The notes under the pieces are model-generated. The model was not told the origin of the DNA. It saw nothing but the letters and a program-made list of their open reading frames with translations, and did not search any database. From Pseudomonadota bacterium (GTDB lineage Bacteria; Pseudomonadota; Gammaproteobacteria; Acidiferrobacterales; Acidiferrobacteraceae), in the NCBI GenBank assembly GCA_021816625.1, contig JAKAXM010000013.1, positions 1 to 64,000 on the forward strand: DNA of 64,000 nt. Reading direction: 5' to 3'. This document shows, one piece after another, positions 25,640 to 35,646 of the stretch (the first letter of the stretch is position 1; the number at the start of each line of letters is the position of its first letter). Made by a program: the position numbers and the translations under genes.

Positions 25640-26872
25640 ATGGGCAAGGAATCAACGGTAGGGGCGAAGATCACGGTCGGACCGGATTTCAGTTTACAGG
25701 TCCCCGACCACCCTATCATCCCTTTTATCGAAGGTGACGGCATTGGTGTCGACATCACGCCGGTCATGCAGACCGTGGTGGATGCGGCGGTGGCGCGTGC
25801 CTATGACGGCCGGCGGGGCATCGTCTGGCACGAGATCTATGCGGGCGAAAAGGCTCATGCACGTACGGGCGAGTATCTCCCGAAAGAGACGCTTGCGGGG
25901 ATCGCCGATTATGGGGTATCGATCAAGGGTCCTTTGACCACCCCCGTGGGGGGCGGTCTGCGGTCGCTGAACGTGACCTTGCGTCAAGAGCTCGATCTCT
26001 ATGTCTGTTTGCGGCCGGTGCGGTACTTCGCGGGGGTACCGAGCCCCCTCCGGGAGCCCGAGAAGACCGACATGGTGATCTTTCGGGAGAACTCCGAGGA
26101 TATCTATGCGGGCATCGAGTGGCCGGCGCAATCGCGCGAGGCCAAGCAGCTCATTGGGTTTTTGACCGACACCCTCGGGGTCCGGTCGATCCGTTTTCCA
26201 GACAGCGCCGGCATCGGGGTAAAGCCGGTGTCGCGTGAAGGCACCGAACGTCTGGTACGGCGGGCGCTGGCCTATGCCATCGCGCATAAGCGTCCCTCGG
26301 TGACGCTGGTGCACAAGGGCAATATCATGAAATTCACGGAAGGCGCGTTCCGGCAGTGGGGCGTAGACCTCGCACGGCGCGAATTCGGGGCCACGGAACA
26401 GGAGGGGCGGCTTGTCATCACGCGTCCCGATGGTGGTCTCGTGGTCGTAAAGGATGTGATCGCCGATGCCTTTTTGCAACAGATCCTCTTGCGGCCCGAG
26501 GACTACAGCGTCATCGCCACTTTGAACCTAAACGGCGACTATATCTCGGATGCGCTCGCCGCCCAGGTGGGTGGGATCGGCATGGCGCCGGGCGCGAATC
26601 TCTCGGATCGGGTGGCCCTGTTCGAGGCCACGCACGGCACGGCCCCCCGCTACGCCGGGCAGGACAAGGTGAATCCGTCGTCGCTCATTTTGTCGGCGGA
26701 GATGATGTTGCGTCATATGGGATGGGGCGAGGCGGCCGACCTCGTGATCCGAGGCATAAGCGGGGCCTTGGCGGCAGGACAGGTTACTTACGATCTGGCG
26801 CGGCTGCGGCCGGGGGCGACCGAGCTCAGTTGTTCGGGCTTCGGGGCCGCGGTCGTGTCGTTTATGGATTAA
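25640..26872 (+). CDS. icd: Isocitrate dehydrogenase (NADP-dependent type)
   Basis: Oxidatively decarboxylates isocitrate to 2-oxoglutarate in the TCA cycle. It is the E. coli-type homodimer (410 residues): [18 protein letters not shown] carries the serine equivalent to Ser113, the AceK phosphorylation site, and [14 protein letters not shown] the substrate and metal contacts. In the coenzyme pocket Tyr (HGTAPRYAG), Val (DKVNP) and the Tyr/Arg pair of VTYDLARL are kept, while E. coli Lys344 is arginine; both are basic, so NADP use is the best call. It is divergent from rluE. An efflux operon starts 11 bases downstream. Confidence 0.96.
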   Translation: MGKESTVGAKITVGPDFSLQVPDHPIIPFIEGDGIGVDITPVMQTVVDAAVARAYDGRRGIVWHEIYAGEKAHARTGEYLPKETLAGIADYGVSIKGPLTTPVGGGLRSLNVTLRQELDLYVCLRPVRYFAGVPSPLREPEKTDMVIFRENSEDIYAGIEWPAQSREAKQLIGFLTDTLGVRSIRFPDSAGIGVKPVSREGTERLVRRALAYAIAHKRPSVTLVHKGNIMKFTEGAFRQWGVDLARREFGATEQEGRLVITRPDGGLVVVKDVIADAFLQQILLRPEDYSVIATLNLNGDYISDALAAQVGGIGMAPGANLSDRVALFEATHGTAPRYAGQDKVNPSSLILSAEMMLRHMGWGEAADLVIRGISGALAAGQVTYDLARLRPGATELSCSGFGAAVVSFMD

Positions 26873-26883
26873 GACCGGACGTC

Positions 26884-28305
26884 GTGGAAGCTGCCGAACT
26901 CCCCGTACGGCCTTGTGGACGGCGGTCCGCTGGCCTACGCCAGGCACTCGGGGGGCTTGCGGTATTGGCCCTCGGCGCGTGCGCGCACTATACACCCCGC
27001 CCCCTCACGGCGGCCGCCGTACAGAAGGCCTTGGCCCCGCGGCCCGTCTCCCGTCTGTGGGTGCGGCGCAGTCGGCTCTTGCTGCCGGCCCTGCCGGCGC
27101 TGCGCGTGCACCGGGGGCAGGCCTTGACGCCAGACCTCGCTGCCGTCGTCGCGGTCGTCGCCGACCCGGCCTTACGGGCCTTGCGGGCCCGCCAAGCGGT
27201 GGCTCAGGCGCAGGTGCTGGCGGCCGGGCTCCTACCCAATCCCACGTTCAGCTATGGGGTCGGGGTACCTATGAGCGGGGTGGGACTCGTCAAGGCCTTT
27301 CGGGTCGCCCTGGGGCTGCCGATACGCGCGCTCATGACCCGCGCGGCCCGGCAGCGGGTGGCCCGACTGCATGCCCAGGCGGTGGACCTGACAGTGGCCT
27401 GGCAAGAGTGGCAGGTGGCGGCGCAGGCCAAGGCCCTCGTGTATGCGATCGAGGCCGGGCGAGCTGAACGCCAGCTGCTCGGCCGCGAGGTCCGCCTCTT
27501 GCGGCGCAGCGTCGCGATGCTCGCAGACGGGGAGGCGGCCGGCTATGTGACGGCGGGCGTGACGGCGTCGGCGCGCATGGCCTTGCATCAGACCCAAGTA
27601 CTCGCCCTGACCGTGGCGCGCCATGTGGCGGCCCAGTCGCTTGCCTTACACGGGCTGCTCGGGTTGCGCGGCAAGGTGCCCTTGCATTTGGCCGCCGCCG
27701 CTCGGCACCGGACTTTCACGCGGTGCCTATCGCAGCGTTTCTGGCAGCAAGGCGTCAGTCATCGCCGCCTCGATCTCTTGGCCCTGCGCCGGGGCTACCG
27801 TAGTCAGGATGCGGCCCTGCGGCTTGCCATCGCCGACCAATTTCCGCGCCTCACCCTCGGGCTAAACCGCGCACGCGACACGAGCGACATAAACACCCTG
27901 GGGGCCGGGATCGGCATTAGCCTGCCGATCTTCAATCACAACCAAGGGGCGATCGCGATCGCCCGGGCGAGCCGGGCGGCCTTACTGCAGGCCTATGCCG
28001 CGCGTCTCTTTACGGCCCGGGCGCAGATCCAGGGTCTACTGACGCGGCTTGCCAATCTCCGCCGCACGCGCGCGGCGACCGCCGCGGCGGTGAGGAGTCT
28101 CGCGCGGCTGCATACGATCTACCGCGTGGCACTGGCCCATCATCGCATCCCGGCCCTTACGTATTATCGGCTCCTGGAGAGACTGACACACGAGCGGTTG
28201 GCGCAACTCAAGGACCGCGCCCTTCTGGATCAGACGGCAGTCGCCCTCGAGGCGGCGAGCGGCCGGTTTACGTGGCCGATCGCCGGCTGCAAGGGGTCGG
28301 CATGA
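26884..28305 (+). CDS. Outer-membrane efflux lipoprotein, TolC/CusC family
   Basis: An outer-membrane channel subunit of a tripartite efflux pump. GTG 26884 gives 473 residues with an arginine-containing N-region, a hydrophobic core and a lipobox LGAC with Cys33, so it is probably acylated. Two repeats of long helices rich in alanine, arginine and glutamine follow (outer membrane efflux protein fold). The ORF extends upstream into icd, but that part lacks homology. Its stop overlaps the next gene as ATGA. First gene of a three-gene efflux operon. Confidence 0.85.
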   Translation: MEAAELPVRPCGRRSAGLRQALGGLAVLALGACAHYTPRPLTAAAVQKALAPRPVSRLWVRRSRLLLPALPALRVHRGQALTPDLAAVVAVVADPALRALRARQAVAQAQVLAAGLLPNPTFSYGVGVPMSGVGLVKAFRVALGLPIRALMTRAARQRVARLHAQAVDLTVAWQEWQVAAQAKALVYAIEAGRAERQLLGREVRLLRRSVAMLADGEAAGYVTAGVTASARMALHQTQVLALTVARHVAAQSLALHGLLGLRGKVPLHLAAAARHRTFTRCLSQRFWQQGVSHRRLDLLALRRGYRSQDAALRLAIADQFPRLTLGLNRARDTSDINTLGAGIGISLPIFNHNQGAIAIARASRAALLQAYAARLFTARAQIQGLLTRLANLRRTRAATAAAVRSLARLHTIYRVALAHHRIPALTYYRLLERLTHERLAQLKDRALLDQTAVALEAASGRFTWPIAGCKGSA

Positions 28306-29357
28306 GGCGGATCCTCGGCATCCTCGTCGTACTGGCCGCGTGTGTCGGCCTGTGGCTTCAGCTATCGTCGGCCGCCCCGGTCCCGGCCCACCGCCTGGGT
28401 CCTCCGACTGCGCGGGTCGTCGTCGCCCCGATCCAACGCGGCCCGGTCGTCAATCACCTGGTGGCCTATGGTCGGGTGGTCCCGGCGCCGTGGGCCGTGC
28501 ATGCCTTGGTGGAGCCCTTCGAGGTCTCGGTTCGGCGGGTGCTTGTAAACCGCGGACAAAGCGTCGGCCGGGGCGCGGCACTCTTGCAACTTGCGCCGGC
28601 GCCGGCCGCGGAAAGTGCCCTGTGGCAGGCGCAGAATACCTTTCGGCTCGCGCGCCTGGCCTTACAGGAGGCGCGTGCCCGGCTGCGCCTCCAGTTGGCT
28701 ACCCGTAGCCAACTCCTCCAGGCCCAGAAGGCCTTCATGGCGGCGCGCCTGTCGCTGCAGGTCTTTCGTAAGGAGGGTCTGCGCCGGCGCATGGTGGTAC
28801 GGGCGCCGGTGGGCGGTGTCGTGAACCGCATCTTGGTCCAGGAAGGGGCGGCGGTCCCGGCGGGGCAGCCGCTCATGGATGTCATTGCGGGCAACCGTCT
28901 GGAGGTGCGGCTCGGCGTCGAGCCCGAGGATGTGCCGCTTATCCGCTTGGGCGAGCGCGTCCGGCTCACGTCGTTTGAAGGGGCAGGCCAGGAACGCGTC
29001 CATGGACTCGTCGCCGTCATTGCCCGGGTCATGGACCCGGTGACACATATGATCAATGTGTTCGTGACCCTGCCGGCGCACAACGCCTACCTTCTCGGTG
29101 AGTATGTGCAGGGCCGGTTTACGACCGTGTCGGGCCCCGGCCTGCTCGTGCCCCGTCAAGCGGTACTGCCGGTCGGCCATCATTTCGTCCTCTATACCGT
29201 AGCCCATGGCCGGGCCGTGGCCCATACCGTCACGCTCGGAGCGCACAACGGCCGGGTCGGGCAGGTGCTCGGCCCGCATCTGCGTCCCGGGATGCGGGCC
29301 GTGGTGCAAGGGAATTTCGAGCTCAAGCCCGGTATGCCGGTGCGTGTAAGACCCTGA
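28302..29357 (+). CDS. RND efflux periplasmic adaptor (membrane fusion protein)
   Basis: A 351-residue periplasmic adaptor linking the RND pump to the TolC-like channel. An N-terminal membrane anchor or signal (ILGILVVLAACVGLWL) is followed by a lipoyl half-domain (FEVSVRRVLVNRGQSVGRG), a helical hairpin (~residues 100-155), the second lipoyl half (VRAPVGGVVNRILVQEGAAV) and beta-barrel and membrane-proximal parts. ATG 28302 overlaps the upstream stop (ATGA), and its own stop overlaps the pump gene (TGATG). The cargo cannot be read from the sequence. Confidence 0.9.
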   Translation: MRRILGILVVLAACVGLWLQLSSAAPVPAHRLGPPTARVVVAPIQRGPVVNHLVAYGRVVPAPWAVHALVEPFEVSVRRVLVNRGQSVGRGAALLQLAPAPAAESALWQAQNTFRLARLALQEARARLRLQLATRSQLLQAQKAFMAARLSLQVFRKEGLRRRMVVRAPVGGVVNRILVQEGAAVPAGQPLMDVIAGNRLEVRLGVEPEDVPLIRLGERVRLTSFEGAGQERVHGLVAVIARVMDPVTHMINVFVTLPAHNAYLLGEYVQGRFTTVSGPGLLVPRQAVLPVGHHFVLYTVAHGRAVAHTVTLGAHNGRVGQVLGPHLRPGMRAVVQGNFELKPGMPVRVRP

Positions 29358-32300
29358 TGCCCGCGCTTTGGATCCAGCGCCACCGGCGTTCGCTGCTATT
29401 CCTGCTGGCCCTGCTCGTTTTGGGGGGCGTGTATACCGGTCAGAGCTTGCCCGTGGCCTTGTTGCCGCATGTCGCCTTTCCGCGTGTCGAGATCTATGCC
29501 AACGCCGGGGACCGGCCGGCCAAGCGTATGCTGATCGAGGTCACCTATCCCGTCGAGCAGGCGGTGCGCGGCATACCCGGGGTCGTAGGCGTGCGCTCGA
29601 CGACGAGCCGGGGCAGCGCCGACTTCTTCATCAATTTCCGGTGGGGCGAAAACATGACCACCGCGACCCTGGAGGTGCAGGCCGCGCTCGCCGACATCGG
29701 GCGGCGGCTGCCGCCCGATACGAACTTCGAGGTGCGGCGCATGCGCCCGACGATCTTTCGGATGCTGGCCTACACCTTAACATCGCAGCGCGTCTCGCAG
29801 GTGCGGCTGCGCGATATCGCCCGCTACCAATTGCGTCCTTTGCTGTCGGCGATCCCGGGCGTGGCGCGGGTTGGCGTCATCGGGGGGCGCGTCGAGGAAT
29901 ATCGCGTTACGGTCAATCCGGCGCGGCTCGCCGAATATGCCTTGACGATAGGCGACGTGGCGCGCGCGCTTGCGCACAGCAACGTCTTGCACACCGTGGG
30001 CCATCTGCAGCGCAACTACCAGTTCTATCTCATCATATCGGACACCCGGTTGCACCGCCTGCACGACATCCGGCGCACCGTGCTGCGCTCCGGCGGCAAC
30101 GGCATCGTACGCCTCGATGAGGTGGCAACGGTGGCGCGCGCCCTGAAACCGCAGTGGACACAGGTCGTGGCCGACGGCAAGCCCGCGGTGAGCGTGCAGA
30201 TATATCAGCAGCCGGGGGGCAATACCGTCGCCATCACTCATGCCGTTAAAAAGGCCCTGCATACCTTCGAGAAAGGGCTGCCGCGGGGTGTGCATATCAC
30301 GAAATGGTACGACCAAAGCGTGCTCATACAGGCCGCCGCGCACAGCGTGCGAGACGCGGTCTTGATCGGCGCCGTTCTGGCGGCGCTGGTGCTATGGGTG
30401 TTTTTACGCAATGCGCGCATCACCTTTATTGCCCTGATCGCCGTCCCGAGCGTGCTCGCAGCCACTATCCTTTTGCTCTATGCCCTCCACATGAGCTTTA
30501 ACATCATGACCCTAGGCGGCATGGCGGCCTCGGTCGGACTCATCATCGACGATACGATCGTGATGCTAGAGCACATCATGCGCAGGCTGCATGAGGAGCG
30601 CGCGGGGCCTCGGGGCGAACAGGTCATGACGGCGGTCGCCCAATTTACCCGCCCGCTCGCCGGATCCTCGGCCTCCACCATCATCATCTTTACGCCGCTT
30701 GCGTTTCTGTCCGGGGTGACGGGGGCATTTTTTCGGGCGCTGTCGCTTACGATGGCGGCCAGTCTCGTCATCTCGTTTTTCGTGGCCTGGCTTGCGGTGC
30801 CCATCCTGGCCGACCATCTCTTGCAGGCGAAGGATGTCGAGGCGGGCGAGGATGGGGCCTGGACGCGGCGTGCACACCGGCTCTACGAGCGTCTGATGCG
30901 CGCGGTCTTGCGCACCCCGGCGCGGCTTTTTGCGGTGATCGCCGTGTTGCTCGCACTGGGACTTGCCGGGTACAGCTTCACCGGTTCCGGGTTCATGCCG
31001 TCCATGGATGAAGGAGGCTTCGTCTTGAACTACCGGGCGCCACCGGGTACGTCCTTACAGGAGACGGCGCGCCTTTTGGATCAGGTGCAGAAGATATTGT
31101 TGGCGAACCGCTCTGTTCAGACCTTCTCCTTGCGCACGGGTCTGCAGCTCGGCGGGGGCATCACGGGGACCAACGAGGGCGATTTCTTCGTCCTGCTAAA
31201 GCCCTTTCCGCGACCATCGATATGGACCATCATGAATGCCGTGCGCCGTCGCATCCGCGCCCGGGTGCCGGGGCTTACCGTGAGCCTCGATCAGCCCATG
31301 CAAGATCTGATCGGCGATCTAACTGGGGCGCCCCAGCCCGTCGAGATCAAGGTATTTTCCGACAACGGCCGCCTGCTGCGACGCCTGGGCCCGCGTATTG
31401 CGAGCCAGCTGCGCCGTATCCGGGGGATCGTGAACGTGCGCGATGGTATCGTCTATGCCGGCAATGCGATCGACATCCGCATAAACCGGGCCAAGGCGGC
31501 CCTCGAGGGGGTCGACCCGCAGAGCGTGACGCGCGAGCTCAGCGCCTACCTAAACGGCACCGTCGCTACGGCCGTGCAGCGCGGTGTCCGCATGATCGGC
31601 GTGCGCGTGTGGGTCCCGCGGCGTCTGCGCCGGTCGCTCCACGCCATTCGCAACCTGCGGCTGCGGGCCGCCAACGGGCAGCTCTTTCCTCTGCGCGCGA
31701 TCGCCGCCGTCACCCGCCTAAACGGCCAGCCGGAGATCGCCCGCGACAACTTGAAGCGAATGATCCCGATCACGGCACGGATCGCCGGGCGCAGCCTAGG
31801 CGGGGTCATGCATGACGTCAAACGACTCATGGCGCAACGGCATTTTCTGCCCCATGGAGTCTACGCTACGCTGGGCGGTCTTTATGTGCAGCAGCAAATC
31901 GCGTTTGCCGGCCTCATGGCGGTGTTCGGGGCGGCGGTGGCGCTCGTGTTCCTGCTGCTGCTCTTTTTGTATGAACGTTTTCTGGTCGCCTTGGCCTTGA
32001 TGGCGACGACCTTGCTCGCGTTGTCGGCCGTATTCGTAGGGCTTTGGGTCACGGGGACGGAACTCAATATCTCGTCGATGATGGGCATGACCATGGTCGT
32101 GGGTATCGTGACGGAGGTCTCTATTTTCTATTACTCCGAATACCAGGACTTAAAAATCGAGGATATGAGCGAGCGCCTGATCGCCGCCGGCAAGAACCGC
32201 CTGCGGCCGATCGCGATGACGACGCTCGCCGCCATCCTGGCCTTGCTGCCGCTCGCGGCGGGCTGGGGCCAGGGGTCGGCCATGCAGCAGCCGCTCGCCA

Positions 32301-32404
32301 TCGCCATCATATCGGGGCTCTTGGTGCAGCTGCCGCTTGCGCTCGTCGCTTTGCCGCTTTTCCTTTCATGGGCCCGGCCAAGCCGTTTATCCGATACCCG
32401 ATAA
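29357..32404 (+). CDS. RND-family efflux transporter, inner-membrane pump
   Basis: A 1015-residue proton-driven exporter with the AcrB/CusA duplicated architecture: one N-terminal membrane helix, a large periplasmic domain, six helices, then the same pattern again. The proton relay carries a double aspartate in GLIIDDTIVMLEH (fourth helix), which resembles multidrug (HAE-1) pumps more than heavy-metal (HME) pumps. Its TGATG junction places it last in the operon with channel and adaptor genes. No regulator gene is adjacent. Substrate class is therefore a guess. Confidence 0.93.
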   Translation: MPALWIQRHRRSLLFLLALLVLGGVYTGQSLPVALLPHVAFPRVEIYANAGDRPAKRMLIEVTYPVEQAVRGIPGVVGVRSTTSRGSADFFINFRWGENMTTATLEVQAALADIGRRLPPDTNFEVRRMRPTIFRMLAYTLTSQRVSQVRLRDIARYQLRPLLSAIPGVARVGVIGGRVEEYRVTVNPARLAEYALTIGDVARALAHSNVLHTVGHLQRNYQFYLIISDTRLHRLHDIRRTVLRSGGNGIVRLDEVATVARALKPQWTQVVADGKPAVSVQIYQQPGGNTVAITHAVKKALHTFEKGLPRGVHITKWYDQSVLIQAAAHSVRDAVLIGAVLAALVLWVFLRNARITFIALIAVPSVLAATILLLYALHMSFNIMTLGGMAASVGLIIDDTIVMLEHIMRRLHEERAGPRGEQVMTAVAQFTRPLAGSSASTIIIFTPLAFLSGVTGAFFRALSLTMAASLVISFFVAWLAVPILADHLLQAKDVEAGEDGAWTRRAHRLYERLMRAVLRTPARLFAVIAVLLALGLAGYSFTGSGFMPSMDEGGFVLNYRAPPGTSLQETARLLDQVQKILLANRSVQTFSLRTGLQLGGGITGTNEGDFFVLLKPFPRPSIWTIMNAVRRRIRARVPGLTVSLDQPMQDLIGDLTGAPQPVEIKVFSDNGRLLRRLGPRIASQLRRIRGIVNVRDGIVYAGNAIDIRINRAKAALEGVDPQSVTRELSAYLNGTVATAVQRGVRMIGVRVWVPRRLRRSLHAIRNLRLRAANGQLFPLRAIAAVTRLNGQPEIARDNLKRMIPITARIAGRSLGGVMHDVKRLMAQRHFLPHGVYATLGGLYVQQQIAFAGLMAVFGAAVALVFLLLLFLYERFLVALALMATTLLALSAVFVGLWVTGTELNISSMMGMTMVVGIVTEVSIFYYSEYQDLKIEDMSERLIAAGKNRLRPIAMTTLAAILALLPLAAGWGQGSAMQQPLAIAIISGLLVQLPLALVALPLFLSWARPSRLSDTR

Positions 32405-32425
32405 AAAACCCGGCGAGGCCGGGTT
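32401..32425 (-). terminator. Intrinsic terminator of the minus-strand cold-shock gene
   Basis: AACCCGGC and GCCGGGTT form a perfect 8-bp stem with a 3-base loop; read on the minus strand it is followed by a run of T (complement of 32403-32408). The hairpin overlaps the last codon of the RND pump, so it may also delimit the converging efflux transcript. Confidence 0.85.
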
Positions 32426-32456
32426 CAATGGTGTTAGACTAGCGCCATGTTCCGTT

Positions 32457-32660
32457 CTAGAGCGCCCGGATGTTCGAGGCCTGGGGCCCCTTGGGACCGT
32501 GCTGGACTTCGAACTCCACTTCTTGGCCTTCTTTCAGAGTCTTGTAGCCCTCCATCTGAATCGCCGAGAAGTGGGCAAAGACGTCGTCGCCACCACTGCT
32601 TGGCGAGATGAAGCCGTAGCCCTTGCTGGCGTTGAACCACTTCACAATACCCGTTGCCAT
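32457..32660 (-). CDS. Cold-shock domain protein in the cspD position
   Basis: A 67-residue OB-fold RNA-binding protein with RNP motifs KGYGFISP and DVFAHF. It lies divergent to clpS, the place cspD holds in E. coli and Pseudomonas, where CspD is a stationary-phase inhibitor of replication. The sequence is equally CspA-like, and E. coli CspD is a little longer (74 residues), so I leave the symbol empty. ATG 32660 is preceded by GGGGGAG. A consensus-like promoter about 110-130 bases upstream implies a long leader; a strong terminator follows. Confidence 0.92.
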   Translation of the reverse strand: MATGIVKWFNASKGYGFISPSSGGDDVFAHFSAIQMEGYKTLKEGQEVEFEVQHGPKGPQASNIRAL

Positions 32661-32765
32661 GATGATTACTCCCCCTACTGATAGTGCTGCGCCCGTGATG
32701 CTTGTGCTTGATGACGGGTCGTGTTTTAGGTAATGCTAATGTACTGGCCCGCGAGCGGACCCGGC

Positions 32766-32793
32766 ACTATTCATGCCTTTAATCCCGTGTCAA
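32766..32793 (-). promoter_or_regulatory. Candidate sigma-70 promoter of the cspD-position gene
   Basis: On the minus strand a perfect TTGACA (complement of 32788-32793) is followed by 16 bases and AATAGT (complement of 32766-32771, four of six). The predicted start near 32759 gives a 5' UTR of about 100 bases, the same length as predicted for the other csp gene. Confidence 0.5.
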
Positions 32794-32912
32794 GTCAAGG
32801 CGACCAAAAAGCGACCGGCGGTCGCTGGACGGGGGGCTACGATGGGCAGAGAATCGGGCTTGCAAGCGTAATGGTGGTAAGGAGGTGACGGTGCGGGTGG
32901 GGCAGTGGCGAT

Positions 32913-33230
32913 ATGGCAATTAAGCGGTCGCATGATCTGGCGGATCTGGACGTCAAAGAGGCTAAGCCCGAGGTCGCTTTACCGCCGCTTTACAAGGTGA
33001 TTATCCTAAACGACGACTATACTCCTATGGACTTCGTCGTCCTGGTGCTGGAGCGGTTTTTCAACAAGAACCGCGAGGAGGCAACGCGCATTATGTTGCA
33101 CGTCCATCAGCGTGGTGTCGGCGTTTGTGGCGTATATACAAGGGAAGTCGCCGAGACTAAAGTAAGGCAAGTGACGATCTTTTCGGGTGAGAACCAGCAT
33201 CCGCTGCAATGTACGCTGGAACCCGAGTGA
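32913..33230 (+). CDS. clpS: ClpS adaptor protein (N-degron recognition)
   Basis: Binds proteins with bulky hydrophobic N-terminal residues and hands them to ClpAP. The pocket-forming residues are visible in [10 protein letters not shown] and in the [14 protein letters not shown] strand; the conserved ending VAETKV...[12 protein letters not shown] is present. The flexible N-terminal arm of ~25 residues is present, as required for ClpA engagement. 105 residues, normal size. The next gene, clpA, starts 36 bases downstream. Confidence 0.97.
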   Translation: MAIKRSHDLADLDVKEAKPEVALPPLYKVIILNDDYTPMDFVVLVLERFFNKNREEATRIMLHVHQRGVGVCGVYTREVAETKVRQVTIFSGENQHPLQCTLEPE

Positions 33231-33266
33231 GGCGCGGACATTACGTAATTGGAGGTGTTCCTTCCC

Positions 33267-35528
33267 ATGTTATCCCAGGAACTCGAATTTTCTCTCAACA
33301 TGGCTTTTCAGGAAGCGCGCGAGAAGCGCCATGAGTTCATTACTGTCGAGCATCTCCTGGCCGCGCTTCTCGACAATCCGAGCGCCGCGCGCGTACTGAG
33401 GGCCTGCGGGGGAAATATCGAGGAATTGCGCCGCAGTCTGACGGCGTTTCTCCGCGAAAACATCCCGACGCTGGCCCCGGGAAGCCAGGTCGAGACCCAG
33501 CCCACGCTGGGCTTCCAGCGTGTCATTCAGCGCGCCGTTTTGCACGTGCAGGGGGTGGGCAAGAAGGAGGTGACGGGCGCCAACGTGCTTGTCGCGATCT
33601 TTAGCGAGAAGGAGTCGCACGCCGTATATTTCCTGCAAAAGCAGAACATCACGCGCTTTGACGTCGTCAATTACATATCGCATGGGATCTCCAAGGTCCC
33701 GGGCGAGGCGCATGAATTGTCGGCGTCCGAGGAGCAAGACGAGGCGCAGCCCGCGAGCGAACGGGGCGCCCTCGATATCTTTGCCGTGAACCTGAATGAA
33801 CAGGCGCGGCTTGGCAAGATCGATCCCTTGATCGGTCGCGATCATGAAATGAACCGGACGGTGCAGATACTCTGCCGGCGCCGGAAGAATAACCCCCTCT
33901 ATGTGGGCGAGGCCGGGGTCGGCAAGACCGCGATCGCTGAGGGTCTTGCGAAGAAGATCGTCGACGGCGATGTGCCGGAGGTCCTGGCGCACAGCACGAT
34001 CTACGCCCTGGACATGGGCGCTTTGCTCGCCGGCACGAAATACCGCGGGGACTTCGAGAAGCGGTTGAAGGCGGTCATTACCCACCTGAAGAAGCAGGAG
34101 AACGCGGTCCTCTTCATCGATGAGATCCATACCATCATCGGGGCCGGTGCGGCATCGGGGGGCGCCATGGATGCCTCCAACCTGCTAAAGCCGGCGCTTG
34201 CCTCGGGCGAGCTCAAGTGCATCGGGTCTACGACCTACCAGGAATACCGTGGGATTTTCGAGAAGGACCGTGCGCTTGCGCGGCGGTTTCAGAAGATCGA
34301 TGTGCCGGAACCCTCGATCGAAGAGGCGGTTCAGATCTTGCGGGGCCTTAAGGGACACTTCGAAAAGCACCATGGCGTCCGCTACACTCAACAGGCGTTA
34401 CGTACGGCCGTCGAACTCTCGAGCCGTTATATCGGCGACCGCCATCTGCCGGATAAGGCGATCGACGTCATCGACGAGGCCGGGGCGAGCGTGCATCTGG
34501 CTGCCCCCAGCAAGCGCAAGAAGACCATAGGGGTGCCGGAGATCGAAGAGATCGTGGCGCGCATTGCGCGCATCCCGCAAAAACATGTTTCGAGTTCGGA
34601 CCGCGAGGCGCTGCGTAATCTCGAGCGCGATCTGAAGCTCGTCGTCTTTGGGCAGGACGCGGCCGTCGAGGCCTTGGCGGCCTCCATCAAGATGGCGCGT
34701 TCAGGGTTGCGCGAGGGCGACAAGCCGATCGGGTCCTACCTGTTTTCAGGGCCGACCGGGGTGGGTAAGACCGAGGTCACGCGCCAACTGGCCTATGTCC
34801 TCGGCTTACAGCTCGTGCGGTTTGATATGTCCGAGTACATGGAGCGGCATACCGTGTCCCGCTTGATCGGGGCGCCGCCGGGCTATGTCGGTTTCGACCA
34901 GGGCGGGCTCTTGACGGATGCGATCAGCAAACACCCGCATTGCGTCTTGCTGTTAGATGAGATCGAAAAGGCCCATCCCGGCGTGTTCAATCTGCTGTTG
35001 CAGGTCATGGACCATGGGACCCTGACGGACAATAATGGCCGCAAGGCCGATTTCCGCCACGTGATCATCGTCATGACGACCAACGCCGGCGCCGAGCAGA
35101 TGGGCCGCTCGAGCATGGGATTTATGCCGGGTGAGCGGGCGGGTGAGGAATTCGCGGTGATAAAGCAGACGTTTACGCCGGAGTTTCGTAACCGCCTGGA
35201 CGCCATCATAAGCTTCAGCGCGCTTACGCCCGAGACCATAGCGCATGTGGTCGACAAATTCGTGGTCGAACTCGAGGGGCAGCTCGAAGAGAAGGGGGTT
35301 GCGATCGACGTCGAACCGTCGGCCCGACGCTGGCTTGCCCGCCACGGCTATGATCCGGCCATGGGCGCGCGGCCCATGGCCCGCATCATACAGGAGCGAA
35401 TCAAAAAGCCTCTGGCCAACGAGCTTCTGTTTGGCCGGCTCGCCCATGGCGGTAGTGTGAGCGTGCGTGAGGAGAACGACGGCCTGGTCTTTGAGTATGC
35501 CGAAAAGCCTGTGGACGTTCAGGAGTAG
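33267..35528 (+). CDS. clpA: ClpA, ATP-dependent unfoldase subunit of ClpAP protease
   Basis: A Hsp100 hexamer that unfolds substrates into ClpP. The N-domain (two ClpN repeats, residues ~1-145), NBD1 with Walker [13 protein letters not shown]2 with GPTGVGKTE and a sensor-2 region ([10 protein letters not shown]) are in order. There is no long coiled-coil middle domain, which separates it from ClpB at 52659. The ClpP-binding loop has MGF in place of the E. coli IGL tripeptide, still the hydrophobic-Gly-hydrophobic form. ATG 33267, behind GGAGGTG, is chosen over upstream TTG 33249; 753 residues. Confidence 0.97.
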   Translation: MLSQELEFSLNMAFQEAREKRHEFITVEHLLAALLDNPSAARVLRACGGNIEELRRSLTAFLRENIPTLAPGSQVETQPTLGFQRVIQRAVLHVQGVGKKEVTGANVLVAIFSEKESHAVYFLQKQNITRFDVVNYISHGISKVPGEAHELSASEEQDEAQPASERGALDIFAVNLNEQARLGKIDPLIGRDHEMNRTVQILCRRRKNNPLYVGEAGVGKTAIAEGLAKKIVDGDVPEVLAHSTIYALDMGALLAGTKYRGDFEKRLKAVITHLKKQENAVLFIDEIHTIIGAGAASGGAMDASNLLKPALASGELKCIGSTTYQEYRGIFEKDRALARRFQKIDVPEPSIEEAVQILRGLKGHFEKHHGVRYTQQALRTAVELSSRYIGDRHLPDKAIDVIDEAGASVHLAAPSKRKKTIGVPEIEEIVARIARIPQKHVSSSDREALRNLERDLKLVVFGQDAAVEALAASIKMARSGLREGDKPIGSYLFSGPTGVGKTEVTRQLAYVLGLQLVRFDMSEYMERHTVSRLIGAPPGYVGFDQGGLLTDAISKHPHCVLLLDEIEKAHPGVFNLLLQVMDHGTLTDNNGRKADFRHVIIVMTTNAGAEQMGRSSMGFMPGERAGEEFAVIKQTFTPEFRNRLDAIISFSALTPETIAHVVDKFVVELEGQLEEKGVAIDVEPSARRWLARHGYDPAMGARPMARIIQERIKKPLANELLFGRLAHGGSVSVREENDGLVFEYAEKPVDVQE

Positions 35529-35646
35529 CGCCCAGGCCACGTCCGGCCAGAACCTGCGCGGGGCACGCGCCGGTCTACGGCCGGCCTGCCCCCTTTATGA
35601 GCGCGTACCGACGCGTGATGAGAGTGGCCATTTCCTGAGCGACTTC

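Noticed and set aside
26356-26883. N-terminal extension of the efflux lipoprotein ORF into icd
   Set aside because: It runs antiphase through the confident icd gene; the signal peptide and lipobox place the real start near 26884.
31222-31815. 197-codon frame inside the RND pump gene
   Set aside because: Arg/Ala/Pro-rich shadow; the pump frame is continuous and homologous throughout.
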